64,000 nucleotides of DNA from an uncultured Lachnospiraceae bacterium (GCA_900548905.1 URMK01000030.1:11014-75013), one strand, 5' to 3'. Shown: positions 1 through 9,596, counted from the first letter of the stretch. The notes: generated by a model not told the origin, from the letters alone. Program-made: numbers and translations.

Positions 1-881
1 AGGATTATATTGATAAATACCTGTTCATCTGGAAGCTTGTCAAAGAGGGGATCCTGGATAAGGAATGTTTTAAAACCTCGGACGACAGGGCAAAAGAAAA
101 GGTGGGGAACGGTACCGCACTTTTTACCTGTGCACAGTACGGCGTAACCGTTGACGCCACCAAGCTCACCGGCCTGTATGATTCCAACCCGGAAATGCGG
201 TATACATGGGTGGGGCCTATAAATTATAAGGACGGCTCCCCGCTGAAGCAGATTGAACCGGACGGAAGAAACGGTTCCCCGGTTATCTTTTTCCCGAATA
301 CCTGTTCCAATATTGATGCGGCGCTCACCTGGCTTGACTATATTAACAGCAAAGAAGGGACAAAGCTGATATGCTACGGCATAGAAGGGGATACCTATGA
401 ACTGAATGCAGACGGACAGCCGAGAATGAATGCGGAATTAACCGAGAAGTATAAGGTGGATACGGAAGGTGTCAATGAAGAGCTTCGGGAAAGAGGGATT
501 AATTACATGGCGGCCAGGACCTATGTAGCCAAGAAAAATATGGCGTGGTTCGGCGAATCCGGCCCCTTCATGGCAGACGCGGAAAACGAATATGTAAAAG
601 AATACAAGGAGCTGCGGCCGGTGGAGAAGATACCCGGCTATTCCATAGAAGCATTTGCTCCCGGATTTGAAGGTTACCAGGAATTTGCAGAATGGGCGTT
701 TGACGATACAACGGAAAAAGAATATAAGGAAAGGGCATTCTTTGCCGATACGGAAGAAGAGGCAAGAAAGATTTTGGAAGATTACCAGAACTACCTACTT
801 ACCGGCGACGGAGGCAAGATGCAGGAATTCCTTGATTATCTGACGGAACAGTCCAAAACAAGGGACGATATCGCTTACTAG
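1..881 (+). CDS. ABC sugar transporter solute-binding protein, C-terminal part (partial)
   Basis: The reading frame is open from the left edge of the window (first full codon at position 3), so this is the C-terminal 292 or so residues of a gene that begins upstream. The sequence resembles the C-terminal lobe of family 1 extracellular solute-binding proteins (LplA type): a mid-protein stretch about trading conditions at a run-end (YDSNPEMRYTWVGPI), a TWLDYINSKEGTKL segment typical of the hinge helix, and an acidic, aromatic tail. The signal peptide and lipobox lie outside the window. It would deliver an oligosaccharide to CUT1 permeases encoded further upstream. The genes that follow on the same strand suggest a glycan-derived ligand. 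Family assignment is fairly sure; the ligand is unknown. Confidence 0.8.
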   Translation, partial: DYIDKYLFIWKLVKEGILDKECFKTSDDRAKEKVGNGTALFTCAQYGVTVDATKLTGLYDSNPEMRYTWVGPINYKDGSPLKQIEPDGRNGSPVIFFPNTCSNIDAALTWLDYINSKEGTKLICYGIEGDTYELNADGQPRMNAELTEKYKVDTEGVNEELRERGINYMAARTYVAKKNMAWFGESGPFMADAENEYVKEYKELRPVEKIPGYSIEAFAPGFEGYQEFAEWAFDDTTEKEYKERAFFADTEEEARKILEDYQNYLLTGDGGKMQEFLDYLTEQSKTRDDIAY

Positions 882-1006
882 GAGCGGACAATACTTTGAG
901 AATTGAGAGGGAACTTATTGGGAACAGGTTTTTCCGGGGTTTGGCACGGCGCCTGGGACTATAGTAAGTTACCTCTCTTTTTGTCCGGCGGGGGAAAGGA
1001 TGAAGA

Positions 1007-3280
1007 ATGGCATATATCAGGAATAAAAAAGAAGAACTGACAGGGTATCAGGCAAGCGGGGATTTCCGGCCGTCCGTGGATCTGCAGTGTGATTTTATTA
1101 TGGTGTACGGGATTGACGATACGATGCCGGACCGGATCAGGCAGTACCGGGAAAAAGGTTATGTAATCCATCTTATGACAGGGATTGCATGGGGGGAGTA
1201 TCAGGATTATCTGGACGGCGGATGGGACGGACGCAAGCACTGGGATGAGGGCCAGGTGGAACGAAGCGGCAAAGGGGTGATTCATAATCCAACCGTGCCC
1301 TATATGGTGCCTACGGTTTCCTTTTCGGAGTATCTGACCGAACGCATGAAGATTGCCGTGGACATGGGCGTGGAGGCCATCCATGTGGAAGAACCGGAAT
1401 TCTGGGACAGAAGCGGTTATTCGGAGGCGTTTCAGAGGGAATATGAAATCTACTACAAGGAGCCGTGGAGGCCCCAGCATGAGGATTTGGATGTGCGCTA
1501 TAAATCGGCGCGGCTGAAAGCCTATCTCTACGGCAGGGCCATAGACCGTGTGAGCGCGGCGCTGAAGGAATATGCCAAGGTAACCTATAACAGGGATTTA
1601 CGGTTTTATGTGCCCACACACAGTCTGCTGAATTATACCCAGTGGAAGATCATGAGCCCGGAGGCGGCGCTTATCAATATCCCCACGGTGGACGGCTACA
1701 TTGCCCAGATTTGGACGGGAACGAGCAGGGAAGCCAATGTATATGAGGGGGTATACAAGGAACGTACCTTTGAAACCGCCTATCTGGAATACGGGGTCAT
1801 GCAGGAGCTGGTGAAGGGGACCGGACGCAGGATGTGGTTCCTGAATGATCCAATAGAGGATCTGCCCTCCTATACCTGGGAAAACTACGAGTACAATTAC
1901 AGAAAGACGGCGGCTGCGTCCCTGCTGCATCCCCACATCTGGCATTACGAGATCTGCCCCTGGCCCCATCGGGTATTCGACGGCAGATATCCCCGGTTCC
2001 AGCCCCATATTGCACAGAAGGATGAGACCAGCTATGAAACGGATCAATCCAGGCCGATACCCGGCAGCTATTCCACGCTGCTTTCCGGTATGTTCCAGCT
2101 GTTCGGCGATATGGAGCAGAAGGAATTTTCGTTTGAAGGCGCCGGGGACTGCGTGGGAATTGCTATGTCGGACAGCGGCCTGTTCCAGCGTACGTTCCCG
2201 GACGGCATAGTGAACGGCAGAAGGCTGGGGGAGCGGTTTGCCATGGCAAAACATAAGAATACGGGGAATCCGGTGGATGAAGAGGCGGCCGAAGCACTGA
2301 TGAAGGAGATTACCGAGGATGAATCACTGCTGCTTGATTTCATCCAGAGCGATGCGTTTCCCCAGTTTTACGGCATGTCCCTGCCGCTGCTGAAATACGG
2401 CCTGCCGGTAAGGCCGGTACAGCTTGACAATGTACGGCGGTTTGCAGGTTACCTGGATGCCCTGAAGGTCCTGGTCCTCAGCTATGAGTATATGAAGCCG
2501 GAGGCCCCGGATGTAAATACCGCGGTGCTCTCCTGGGTGATGGACGGAGGAACGCTTTTGTATATCGGCGACGGAAGCGATCCCTTCCACCGAATCGATT
2601 CCTGGTGGAGAAGCTCCGGCTTTGCAGATCCTGCCCGGCATCTGTTCCGCCTGGCCGGTCTGGGGGAGACGCCGGCGGACGGCGTATACCAGGCAGGAAG
2701 GGGAAAAATCGTGGTATGGAATATGGTGCCTGCCAAACTCTGCCTTACCAGGGCGCTGGCACAGGAATACCGGGATAAGGTGAAAACGGCGCTGGAAGGC
2801 CTGGGGCTGGCATGGGAATACCGCAGTGATCTGACCCTGCACAGAGGTCCGTATATCATATCCGCCGTCATGGATGAAAGTGTTACGGAGGAAAAAAAGA
2901 AATGGGAAGGCCTGTTCGCCGATCTGGGCGAGAATGATTATCCCGTTATCACTCACAAGGAAATCGGGCCGGATGAAACGGCGCTGCTGTTTGATTTCGA
3001 TACCATCCGGGACGACACATTCCGGATAATCGGCAGCTCCGCCAGGGTGCTGGAGGCGCAGGCGGATGACGGCGGCTTCCGGCTGAAGCTGAAAACCGCG
3101 GACAAAATCAAGGCATTTACCCGGGTGCGTCTGCCCGGAAAAGCATCCGCCGTATGTGCGGCAATGGAGAACGGCGGGGAAATCCCCATGGAAGCGAAGT
3201 GGGATGACGCCTCCCGGACGCTGCTGCTGTGTTACGACAGCCATGGGGAAGAGGTAACGGTGACGGGCAAATGGGAGTGA
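1007..3280 (+). CDS. Putative TIM-barrel glycoside hydrolase-like protein
   Basis: A 757-residue protein without signal peptide, so cytoplasmic. The first 350 or so residues look like a (beta/alpha)8 barrel: strand-like segments end in acidic residues, such as VEEPEFWD with Glu128, Glu129 and Glu131, and a second cluster WHYEICPWPHRVF. Around residues 480-560 a segment with a GGTLLYIGDG pattern resembles the flavodoxin/GATase-like domain that follows the barrel in GH42 and related clan A enzymes, and a beta-rich tail follows. The substrate cannot be read from the sequence. It lies 18 bp upstream of the glycyl-radical activase gene and is probably cotranscribed with it and the solute-binding protein. 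The glycosidase role is inferred from fold-like pattern; it could be an inactive relative. Confidence 0.55.
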   Translation: MAYIRNKKEELTGYQASGDFRPSVDLQCDFIMVYGIDDTMPDRIRQYREKGYVIHLMTGIAWGEYQDYLDGGWDGRKHWDEGQVERSGKGVIHNPTVPYMVPTVSFSEYLTERMKIAVDMGVEAIHVEEPEFWDRSGYSEAFQREYEIYYKEPWRPQHEDLDVRYKSARLKAYLYGRAIDRVSAALKEYAKVTYNRDLRFYVPTHSLLNYTQWKIMSPEAALINIPTVDGYIAQIWTGTSREANVYEGVYKERTFETAYLEYGVMQELVKGTGRRMWFLNDPIEDLPSYTWENYEYNYRKTAAASLLHPHIWHYEICPWPHRVFDGRYPRFQPHIAQKDETSYETDQSRPIPGSYSTLLSGMFQLFGDMEQKEFSFEGAGDCVGIAMSDSGLFQRTFPDGIVNGRRLGERFAMAKHKNTGNPVDEEAAEALMKEITEDESLLLDFIQSDAFPQFYGMSLPLLKYGLPVRPVQLDNVRRFAGYLDALKVLVLSYEYMKPEAPDVNTAVLSWVMDGGTLLYIGDGSDPFHRIDSWWRSSGFADPARHLFRLAGLGETPADGVYQAGRGKIVVWNMVPAKLCLTRALAQEYRDKVKTALEGLGLAWEYRSDLTLHRGPYIISAVMDESVTEEKKKWEGLFADLGENDYPVITHKEIGPDETALLFDFDTIRDDTFRIIGSSARVLEAQADDGGFRLKLKTADKIKAFTRVRLPGKASAVCAAMENGGEIPMEAKWDDASRTLLLCYDSHGEEVTVTGKWE

Positions 3281-3298
3281 GAAAGACAGGAGCAAAGG

Positions 3299-4165
3299 AT
3301 GCAGACAGTACGTATTTTTAATATACAGCATTTTTCCGTGCACGATGGGCCGGGCGTGAGGACGGTGGTATTTTTCAAGGGCTGTAACCTGCACTGCCGG
3401 TGGTGCCACAACCCGGAGTCCATCCGCGGGGAAAAAGAAATCTTGTTGTATCCGGATCGGTGCATCGGCTGCGGGGCATGTGTACAACAGTGCCCCGCAG
3501 GGGCACACAGCTTTCCGGAGGGAAAACACAGGGTGGACCGCAAAAGGTGCATCCGTTGTTTCCGGTGCTGTGAGGAATGCTATGCCGATGCCCTGGTATG
3601 CGTGGGGGAAGAAACGGACACGGAAACCGTGATGGATGAAATACGCCGCAATAAAGGGTACTTCGCCCATTCGGGAGGCGGTGTCACATTCTCCGGGGGA
3701 GAGTGCATGCTTCAGACAAAACCACTCACACAGCTTTTGGAGTGCTGCAGGAGAGAAGGGATCCATACGGCGGTGGATACCGCGGGAAATGTGCCCTGGG
3801 ATTCCTTCGAAGAAGTGCTTCCCCTGACCGATTTGTTTTTATATGATATCAAGGCATTTGACCCGATCGTGCATCAAAGCTGTACCGGCGTCACCAATGA
3901 AAGGATTCTGGAGAATTTCCGGAGACTGGCGGACTGCGGTGCGGCGGTTACGGTGAGGATTCCCTATGTGCCCGAATTAAACGGGACACAGCTGGAAGGG
4001 ATTGCTTCATTTCTGTCCGCATATCCGCAGATAAGGGCTGAACTGCTGCCTTACCACAGCATGGGGAATTCCAAGTACCAGGCACTGGAGGAAACGTTTT
4101 ATACCGGCACGGTACCGGATAAAACAACGGTGGAACGATTGAAAAAGAAATATCATTTTTATTGA
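3299..4165 (+). CDS. Glycyl-radical enzyme activating protein (radical SAM)
   Basis: A 288-residue radical SAM activase. The SAM-binding cluster motif CxxxCxxC is present as Cys29, Cys33 and Cys36 (GCNLHCRWCHNPES), preceded by the family hallmark HDGPGVRTVVFFKGC. An inserted ferredoxin-like region provides two further 4Fe-4S clusters (CIGCGACVQQC and CIRCFRCCEEC), as in activases of non-PFL glycyl-radical enzymes. The GGE motif is in GGGVTFSGGEC. Its established role is to abstract a hydrogen from the conserved glycine of the partner enzyme, using SAM and a low-potential electron donor. The partner is encoded 8 bp downstream. Strictly anaerobic chemistry is expected. Confidence 0.95.
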   Translation: MQTVRIFNIQHFSVHDGPGVRTVVFFKGCNLHCRWCHNPESIRGEKEILLYPDRCIGCGACVQQCPAGAHSFPEGKHRVDRKRCIRCFRCCEECYADALVCVGEETDTETVMDEIRRNKGYFAHSGGGVTFSGGECMLQTKPLTQLLECCRREGIHTAVDTAGNVPWDSFEEVLPLTDLFLYDIKAFDPIVHQSCTGVTNERILENFRRLADCGAAVTVRIPYVPELNGTQLEGIASFLSAYPQIRAELLPYHSMGNSKYQALEETFYTGTVPDKTTVERLKKKYHFY

Positions 4166-4173
4166 GGAGATAA

Positions 4174-6363
4174 ATGGTGAAAACGGAAAAAGTAAAAATG
4201 TCACCCTTGTACCTGACCCTAATCAGGGAGCTGCATCAGGATAAGGTGGAGATAAACGACAGGAAAATTGCACGGCACGGCCCGATTGACATCGATGACC
4301 ACGGATTTATCGATTTCCCGGATTTTTCCTTTAAGCCGGATCTGTGCGGGGACGGGCTGGTTCACGGCTGCACGGTAATAGGAAAGAATTTCCGCAGATT
4401 CCTGCAGGAGATGCCCAGGTATGTGAACAGAAGCAGCGCTCTTGCCTGCTGCTGGGTGGGGACGCTGGACCGGTTCCTGCCTCTTAGGCTGGCGGAAGAG
4501 GACCGGCCGGCCTATCTTGCGGACACCATCCGTAAATACAGGATCACCCAGGCGGGCTTCGGCGGTATGAACCATTTGTGCCCCGACATGGAAATCGGCC
4601 TGCGGCTGGGCTGGACGGGGCTTCTGGAAAAAATAAGGTACTGCCGGAAGAGAAACAGGCCGGCGGATCCCGATTTTTATGAAGGGGAGGAACAGCTGGT
4701 GCTGGGGATCCTGGAATGGGTGAAGGCGCATCAGCGTCTGGCACAGCAGCTGGCGGAAAAGGAAACGGATCCCTTCCGGAAAGAAAATTACGAGGCTATC
4801 GCTGCCGTAAACGGGGCGTTGTGCTGCAGGGCGCCTGGTTCGTTCCGGGAGGCGGTCCAGTTCCTTGCCCATTTCCAGTCCGTGGACAGAACCTATTGCG
4901 GAGGCGGCGCCCTGGGTGCCCTGGATACGCTTCTGGAAGAATATTTTGAACGGGATATTGCCAAAGGGATCCTGACGGAGGAAGAGGCTGTGTGGATCCT
5001 TGCCAGCCTGTTTTTTAACGATACCCATTATGCCCAGATCGGCGGACTCACCCCGGCGGGGGACCGGGAAGTGACAAGCCGTCTGTCCTTTGTGATTCTG
5101 GATGCCATGCATCTGCTCGGCATACCCACCAATCTGGCCGTCCGTGTCCATGCGCCGGTGCCTGGACAGACGGAAGAAGCGGATATTCTTTTGAAACGCG
5201 CGGTGGAGTACACGCTGGAGGACGGCTGCGGGGTCTGCTATTCTCTGGAAAAAGGGATCAGCGAAGGCTTTGCCAGGAACGGTTTCCCGCTGGAGCTGGG
5301 GCGGATGCGGGTGAAATGCGGCTGTAACTGGGTCGCCATTCCCGGCAGGGAATATCCGCTGCAGGATGTGACGAGAGTCAACATGGCTACGGCGCTGCAC
5401 TATGCGCTGGAGGATCTGGAAGAGGCGGGGAATTATACGATGGCGCATCTGTGGGAGCTTTTCTGCACCCATCTGGGCATTATGGTGGACTGTATCAAAA
5501 AAGGCTACGACAGACATTATGAGGTGATGCAGAAGGGAATGCCCGAAATCGTGCTGAACCTGTTTATGCACGGCCCGCTGGAACGGGGGCTGAACTGTGC
5601 CAACGGCGGGGTGGATATCCTGGATTTGAATATCGACGGTATTGCCCTGGCCACCACCGCGGATTCCTTTGCGGCGATAGAACAGAGGGTGGTGCAGGAA
5701 GGGAAGCTGACGTGGGAAAGGCTTTTTGCACTGCTGCACACCAATTATGAAGGGGCCGAAAGAGAACGCCTGATGCTGAAAAATATCAGACGGTATGGTT
5801 CGCCGCAGTCTCCGGCGGAAGCCTGGGCGGTGCGGATCCGGGATCATTATGTGAAAATCTGCAGACAGACGCCGACGCCCAAGCACCATCTGCCGATTGT
5901 TCCCGGCATGTTTTCCCATGGAGATGTATATGCGTATGGATCGGTGCTGGAAGCCACACCTAACGGCAGGTTTGCAGGGGATCCCATCTCCCATTCCTCC
6001 GAACCGGATCCGGGTTTTGCGAGAGGGCTGGATACCTTTTCTCCCGCATTGAAGGCCAACGCGGTGGCGGTAACACAGCCCGGGTACGGAAATTCCGCGC
6101 CGCTGCATCTGGACATTGATACCGGGCTTGTGGAAAGCGAAGGAGGGGCGGAAGCGCTTGTGGCCCTGATTCATGCCCATGAGCAGGCGGGGGGAACCTT
6201 AATCAACATGAACTGTATTTCCAGAGAGAAGCTGCTAAAGGCCCACGAGGATCCCGGGGCTTATCCGGATTTGGTGGTACGGGTGACGGGATATTCCGCG
6301 TTTTTCGCGTCGCTGTCTAAGGAATACAGACAGCAGATTGTGGATCGTTTCCTGGCACAATAA
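4174..6363 (+). CDS. Glycyl-radical enzyme of unknown reaction
   Basis: A 729-residue protein of the pyruvate formate-lyase superfamily. The C-terminal glycyl-radical motif RVTGYSAFFASLS is intact, with the radical glycine at residue 706. The active-site cysteine loop reads KCGCNWVAIPG (Cys382, Cys384). The usual glycyl-radical dehydratase, lyase and decarboxylase signature is Cys-x-Glu, where Glu is the general base; here the position two after Cys384 is Trp386 and two after Cys382 is Cys384, so that Glu is missing. Start ATG at 4174 follows a GAGGAG ribosome site, 8 bp after the activase stop. The neighbours (TIM-barrel protein, alpha-mannosidase, sugar-binding protein) suggest a substrate related to glycan breakdown, but none can be named. 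Confidence 0.9.
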   Translation: MVKTEKVKMSPLYLTLIRELHQDKVEINDRKIARHGPIDIDDHGFIDFPDFSFKPDLCGDGLVHGCTVIGKNFRRFLQEMPRYVNRSSALACCWVGTLDRFLPLRLAEEDRPAYLADTIRKYRITQAGFGGMNHLCPDMEIGLRLGWTGLLEKIRYCRKRNRPADPDFYEGEEQLVLGILEWVKAHQRLAQQLAEKETDPFRKENYEAIAAVNGALCCRAPGSFREAVQFLAHFQSVDRTYCGGGALGALDTLLEEYFERDIAKGILTEEEAVWILASLFFNDTHYAQIGGLTPAGDREVTSRLSFVILDAMHLLGIPTNLAVRVHAPVPGQTEEADILLKRAVEYTLEDGCGVCYSLEKGISEGFARNGFPLELGRMRVKCGCNWVAIPGREYPLQDVTRVNMATALHYALEDLEEAGNYTMAHLWELFCTHLGIMVDCIKKGYDRHYEVMQKGMPEIVLNLFMHGPLERGLNCANGGVDILDLNIDGIALATTADSFAAIEQRVVQEGKLTWERLFALLHTNYEGAERERLMLKNIRRYGSPQSPAEAWAVRIRDHYVKICRQTPTPKHHLPIVPGMFSHGDVYAYGSVLEATPNGRFAGDPISHSSEPDPGFARGLDTFSPALKANAVAVTQPGYGNSAPLHLDIDTGLVESEGGAEALVALIHAHEQAGGTLINMNCISREKLLKAHEDPGAYPDLVVRVTGYSAFFASLSKEYRQQIVDRFLAQ

Positions 6364-6379
6364 ACCGAGCGGAAACGAT

Positions 6380-6425
6380 CAAAAATCGTAACCGTTCAGA
6401 CTTGTCTGAACGGTTACCAAAAATC
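6380..6425. repeat. Perfect 30-bp palindrome flanked by 8-bp direct repeats
   Basis: Positions 6388-6401 (GTAACCGTTCAGAC) and 6404-6417 (GTCTGAACGGTTAC) are perfect inverted copies separated by TT. The palindrome is bordered exactly by CAAAAATC at 6380-6387 and 6418-6425. No T run follows on the plus strand, so it is not a standard terminator for the glycyl-radical gene. It could be an operator for a dimeric regulator, or a tiny inserted element with a target duplication. Confidence 0.8.
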
Positions 6426-6543
6426 AGGTAGCACAAACAGTATACCGGCCTTATAATGAAGGAGATCCCTTTCCGTTTCCTGTGGAGAGGGTAAGAACGG
6501 TTACATAGGGAAGGCAATAGATAACCTCAGGGAGGGAAACGAA

Positions 6544-9387
6544 ATGAGCCAACTGGTCTCAAAATTTATCAGACTGAAAACGATGATTGGCGGCAACCGG
6601 GAAAAATACGGCTATGAAGACACCTTCGGCATGCCGAAGGAGGAGCAGGCGCATATCACGCGTCCGAGCAGAGCCAACACACGCATTCTCAGCGAGCTGG
6701 AATTTGCCCTGCATCTGTCGGAAGGGGAAAACGGCCGCTTTGACGGCGTGCTGGAAGAGGCGCTGGATTATCTGCTTGCGTGTATGCAGGAGCAGGGGGT
6801 GCTGACGGACCAGGCCTGTGAAAAGGCGGAGGAAATCCTTTCACCCATGGAAGCCGCGGCAAAAGAATATAAGCTGATTCTGGCGTCCCATGCCCATATT
6901 GACATGAACTGGATGTGGAGCTTCGATGAAACCGTAGCGGTGACACTGGCTACCTTCCGTTCGATCCTGCATATTATGGACCAGTACCCGGACTTCTGTT
7001 TTTCCCAGTCCCAGGCTGCCGTATATAAAATTGTGGAAGAATACGATCCGGATCTAATGGCGGAAATCAAGAAAAGAATTGCCCAGGGGCGGTGGGAAGT
7101 GACCGCAACAGCTTGGGTGGAAACCGATAAGAACATGCCGGACGGGGAATCCCTGCTCCGCCATATCCGGTATACAAAGGAGTATCTGTCCCAGGTCTGG
7201 GGCGTAAAGGATTTTGACATTGATTTCTCTCCCGACACCTTCGGGCACAGCGGCAACGTGCCGGAAATCGATCATTTCGGCGGGGTGAAATACTATTACC
7301 ACTGCCGCGGGAATCAAAGAAAGGATATTCTGTACCGCTACCAGGCCCCGTCCGGAAATGAAGTGCTCGCATACCGGGAACCGAACTGGTACAACGGGGC
7401 CGTCACACCCCATATAGCCGCCGGGCTGCCTGAGATTTCCCGCCGGTCGGCCGGACTGAAAACCGGCCTTGTCATCTATGGAGTGGGCGACCATGGCGGC
7501 GGCCCCACAAGGCGGGATGTGGAACGCGCCATAGACATGATGGACTGGAAAATATATCCCGTAATCCGGTTCGGGACATTGCGGGACTATTTCCGGGAAG
7601 CGGAGGCCGTACGTGACAAGGTGCCGGTGGTCAGAGAAGAACTGAATTACTTTGCGCCGGGCTGCTATACCACCCAGAGCCGTATCAAGAGAGGGAACAG
7701 ACGCCTGGAGGCGGCCCTGCTGGATGCGGAATCCATGGCAGCCCTTGCGGGAAGAACAGCCGGCTTCCGGTTTGAAAAAAAGCGCATGGAAAAGGCGTGG
7801 CAGGACGTTTTGTTCACCCATTTTCACGACATTCTCACAGGATCCTGCGTGCAGGAGTCCAGAGAACATGCCATGGGGCTGTTTCAGACGTCTATGGCGT
7901 GTGCAGACACCCAGCGGCAGAACGCCATGCGGGTAATCGGGGAGCAGATTGACACCTCCTCAATTCTTGTGGATATCGATGCGTTCAACAGCCAGTCCGA
8001 AGGGGCCGGGGCCGGATATGGCATTGAGAATTTCACAGGGGTTCCCAGTACGGAACGAGGGAGCGGCCGCACAAGGATCTTCCATATCTTTAATACCCGT
8101 ACAAGGAAACGCAGCGAGGTGGTGGAGCTGACCGTATGGGACTGGACAGGGGATCTGCGCCGTCTGCAGCTGAAGGATTATACGGGAAAAGAAATCACCT
8201 TCCAGCTGCTGGATAAGGAGCTTCAGACTTATTGGGATCATAAATATATCCGGGTGCTGGCGGATGTGACGGTGCCCGCCCTGGGTTATACCACGGTGGT
8301 GCTGTCCCAAAAGGAAGCGGATACTTATCCCGTATACCTGCAGGAAAGAGAACAGGTCTCTTCGGTTTTTGATAATTACGTACTCTCTAACGATCAGATC
8401 ACAGTTGAAATCGAAGCGGGATCCGGAAGAATCCGTTCGCTGAAAAGCAACGGAACGAAGGAAGAGCTGATTGCGGAGGAAAAAACGGCGGGACTGCATT
8501 TCATCGAGACGGAAACCGTCACCTCCAGCGCCTGGAACATAGGTCGCCCCCTGAAGACGACGCCTGTGGATCGCTGTGTGAAGCTGGAACGCGCCGCACA
8601 AGGCCCCTTACGGGAAAGCATCCGGGCGGTATACCGGGTAGCGGATTCTACGGCGGAGGTGCTCTACATCCTGGATAAGCACCAGCCGGCGGTACGGATG
8701 GAACTGAACATCGACTGGCATGAAAGCGGATCGGAAATCATTCCGGTATTGGATTATAAAATCCCGGTTGCATACCGTACTTCGGAATACCGGTATGACA
8801 TACCTGCCGGTACGGTAGTCAGAAAAGAACGAAACAATGATGTGCCGGCGCTCCGGTATGGGATGGCGCTCCGTGAGGACGGGGACTGTGCGGTCCTGAT
8901 AAGTGACTGTAAATACGGATATAGAGGTACGGACAATACACTGGTACTGACCCTGATCAACAGCTCCACCAGCCCGGATCCTTATCCGGAAAGAGGGATA
9001 CATACGATCAACCTGTGGCTTGGAATCAGCTGCGGGGATCCCAGGATAACCGAAGAACTGGCGGATTCCTGTAATCACGGTATGTTTTACCAGCCGTCCA
9101 ATTCCCATCACGGAACACTCCCCATGGAAGAGAGCCTGCTGGAAACGGCTTCGGACAGTGTTGTGATTTCGGCCGTCCAGCCTTCGGCGGACGGGGCGCT
9201 GCTGCTGCGCGGGTATGAGACAGCGGGCAGCAGGTCGGTACTTGCCGTTACCTGTAAGGAAAAGCCGTCTTCGGCAGTCCTGACAGATTTGTTTGAGCAG
9301 GAAATATCCGGAGAGGCGGTAACGGACGGCTGTACGGTTAAGGTTTCCGTTGAACCTTACTCCCTGTTCCAGCTCAAGATACGGTAG
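6544..9387 (+). CDS. Alpha-mannosidase, glycoside hydrolase family 38
   Basis: A 947-residue cytoplasmic GH38 enzyme, which removes alpha-linked mannose with retention of configuration and needs zinc. Zinc ligands and the catalytic site are visible: His118 and Asp120 in SHAHIDMNWMW, the nucleophile Asp231 in SPDTFGHS, and His426/His428 in FTHFHDILTGS. The rest is the expected three-helix bundle and beta-sandwich region. Length is normal for bacterial members. Start ATG follows GGGAGG. It is separated from the glycyl-radical gene by 180 bp holding a long palindrome, so it may have its own promoter. It probably trims oligosaccharides imported by the upstream transporter. Confidence 0.93.
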   Translation: MSQLVSKFIRLKTMIGGNREKYGYEDTFGMPKEEQAHITRPSRANTRILSELEFALHLSEGENGRFDGVLEEALDYLLACMQEQGVLTDQACEKAEEILSPMEAAAKEYKLILASHAHIDMNWMWSFDETVAVTLATFRSILHIMDQYPDFCFSQSQAAVYKIVEEYDPDLMAEIKKRIAQGRWEVTATAWVETDKNMPDGESLLRHIRYTKEYLSQVWGVKDFDIDFSPDTFGHSGNVPEIDHFGGVKYYYHCRGNQRKDILYRYQAPSGNEVLAYREPNWYNGAVTPHIAAGLPEISRRSAGLKTGLVIYGVGDHGGGPTRRDVERAIDMMDWKIYPVIRFGTLRDYFREAEAVRDKVPVVREELNYFAPGCYTTQSRIKRGNRRLEAALLDAESMAALAGRTAGFRFEKKRMEKAWQDVLFTHFHDILTGSCVQESREHAMGLFQTSMACADTQRQNAMRVIGEQIDTSSILVDIDAFNSQSEGAGAGYGIENFTGVPSTERGSGRTRIFHIFNTRTRKRSEVVELTVWDWTGDLRRLQLKDYTGKEITFQLLDKELQTYWDHKYIRVLADVTVPALGYTTVVLSQKEADTYPVYLQEREQVSSVFDNYVLSNDQITVEIEAGSGRIRSLKSNGTKEELIAEEKTAGLHFIETETVTSSAWNIGRPLKTTPVDRCVKLERAAQGPLRESIRAVYRVADSTAEVLYILDKHQPAVRMELNIDWHESGSEIIPVLDYKIPVAYRTSEYRYDIPAGTVVRKERNNDVPALRYGMALREDGDCAVLISDCKYGYRGTDNTLVLTLINSSTSPDPYPERGIHTINLWLGISCGDPRITEELADSCNHGMFYQPSNSHHGTLPMEESLLETASDSVVISAVQPSADGALLLRGYETAGSRSVLAVTCKEKPSSAVLTDLFEQEISGEAVTDGCTVKVSVEPYSLFQLKIR

Positions 9388-9397
9388 TATTCCCGTT

Positions 9398-9451
9398 TGC
9401 ACTCTTGAATCATTTTCTCAGTACTGTGCAGTATATACACAGTACTGAGTG
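9398..9451 (-). repeat. Dispersed hairpin element, copy 1
   Basis: Intergenic, 10 bp after the mannosidase stop. Read on the minus strand it matches the element at 36391-36445 at about nine bases in ten. Its stem is GTACTGTGTA with TGCACAGTAC around the loop TATAC; a single non-Watson-Crick pair is a G-U wobble in this orientation but a C-A mismatch in the other, which suggests the minus-strand RNA is the structured form. A tail related to TGCACTCTTGAATCA borders it. Confidence 0.75.
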
Positions 9452-9483
9452 AATAGTAAGGTTTGCTTTTTCTGCCTCTCCGA

Positions 9484-9512
9484 TTGGCGCAGATAGAGTT
9501 CTGTGCTATACT
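9484..9512 (+). promoter_or_regulatory. Predicted sigma-A promoter of the acyltransferase gene
   Basis: TTGGCG at 9484-9489 and TATACT at 9507-9512 with 17 bp between them, about 85 bp upstream of the acyltransferase start. It supports separate transcription from the mannosidase gene. Confidence 0.55.
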
Positions 9513-9596
9513 GTCAGAATAAACCGAAGAGCTCCGGATACGGAAGACGGTCCGCGGGCTGCTTCCCTTTTCAGAAACGGCGGAACGGAGGCAGAT

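Noticed and set aside
2324..3766. 480-codon minus-strand open frame over the TIM-barrel and activase genes
   Set aside because: It spans two recognised plus-strand genes and their junction and has no ribosome site.
4219..6180. 653-codon open frame on the minus strand across the glycyl-radical gene
   Set aside because: The plus-strand gene has complete family motifs and a coupled activase; the minus frame has biased, low-sense composition rich in His, Arg and Gln.
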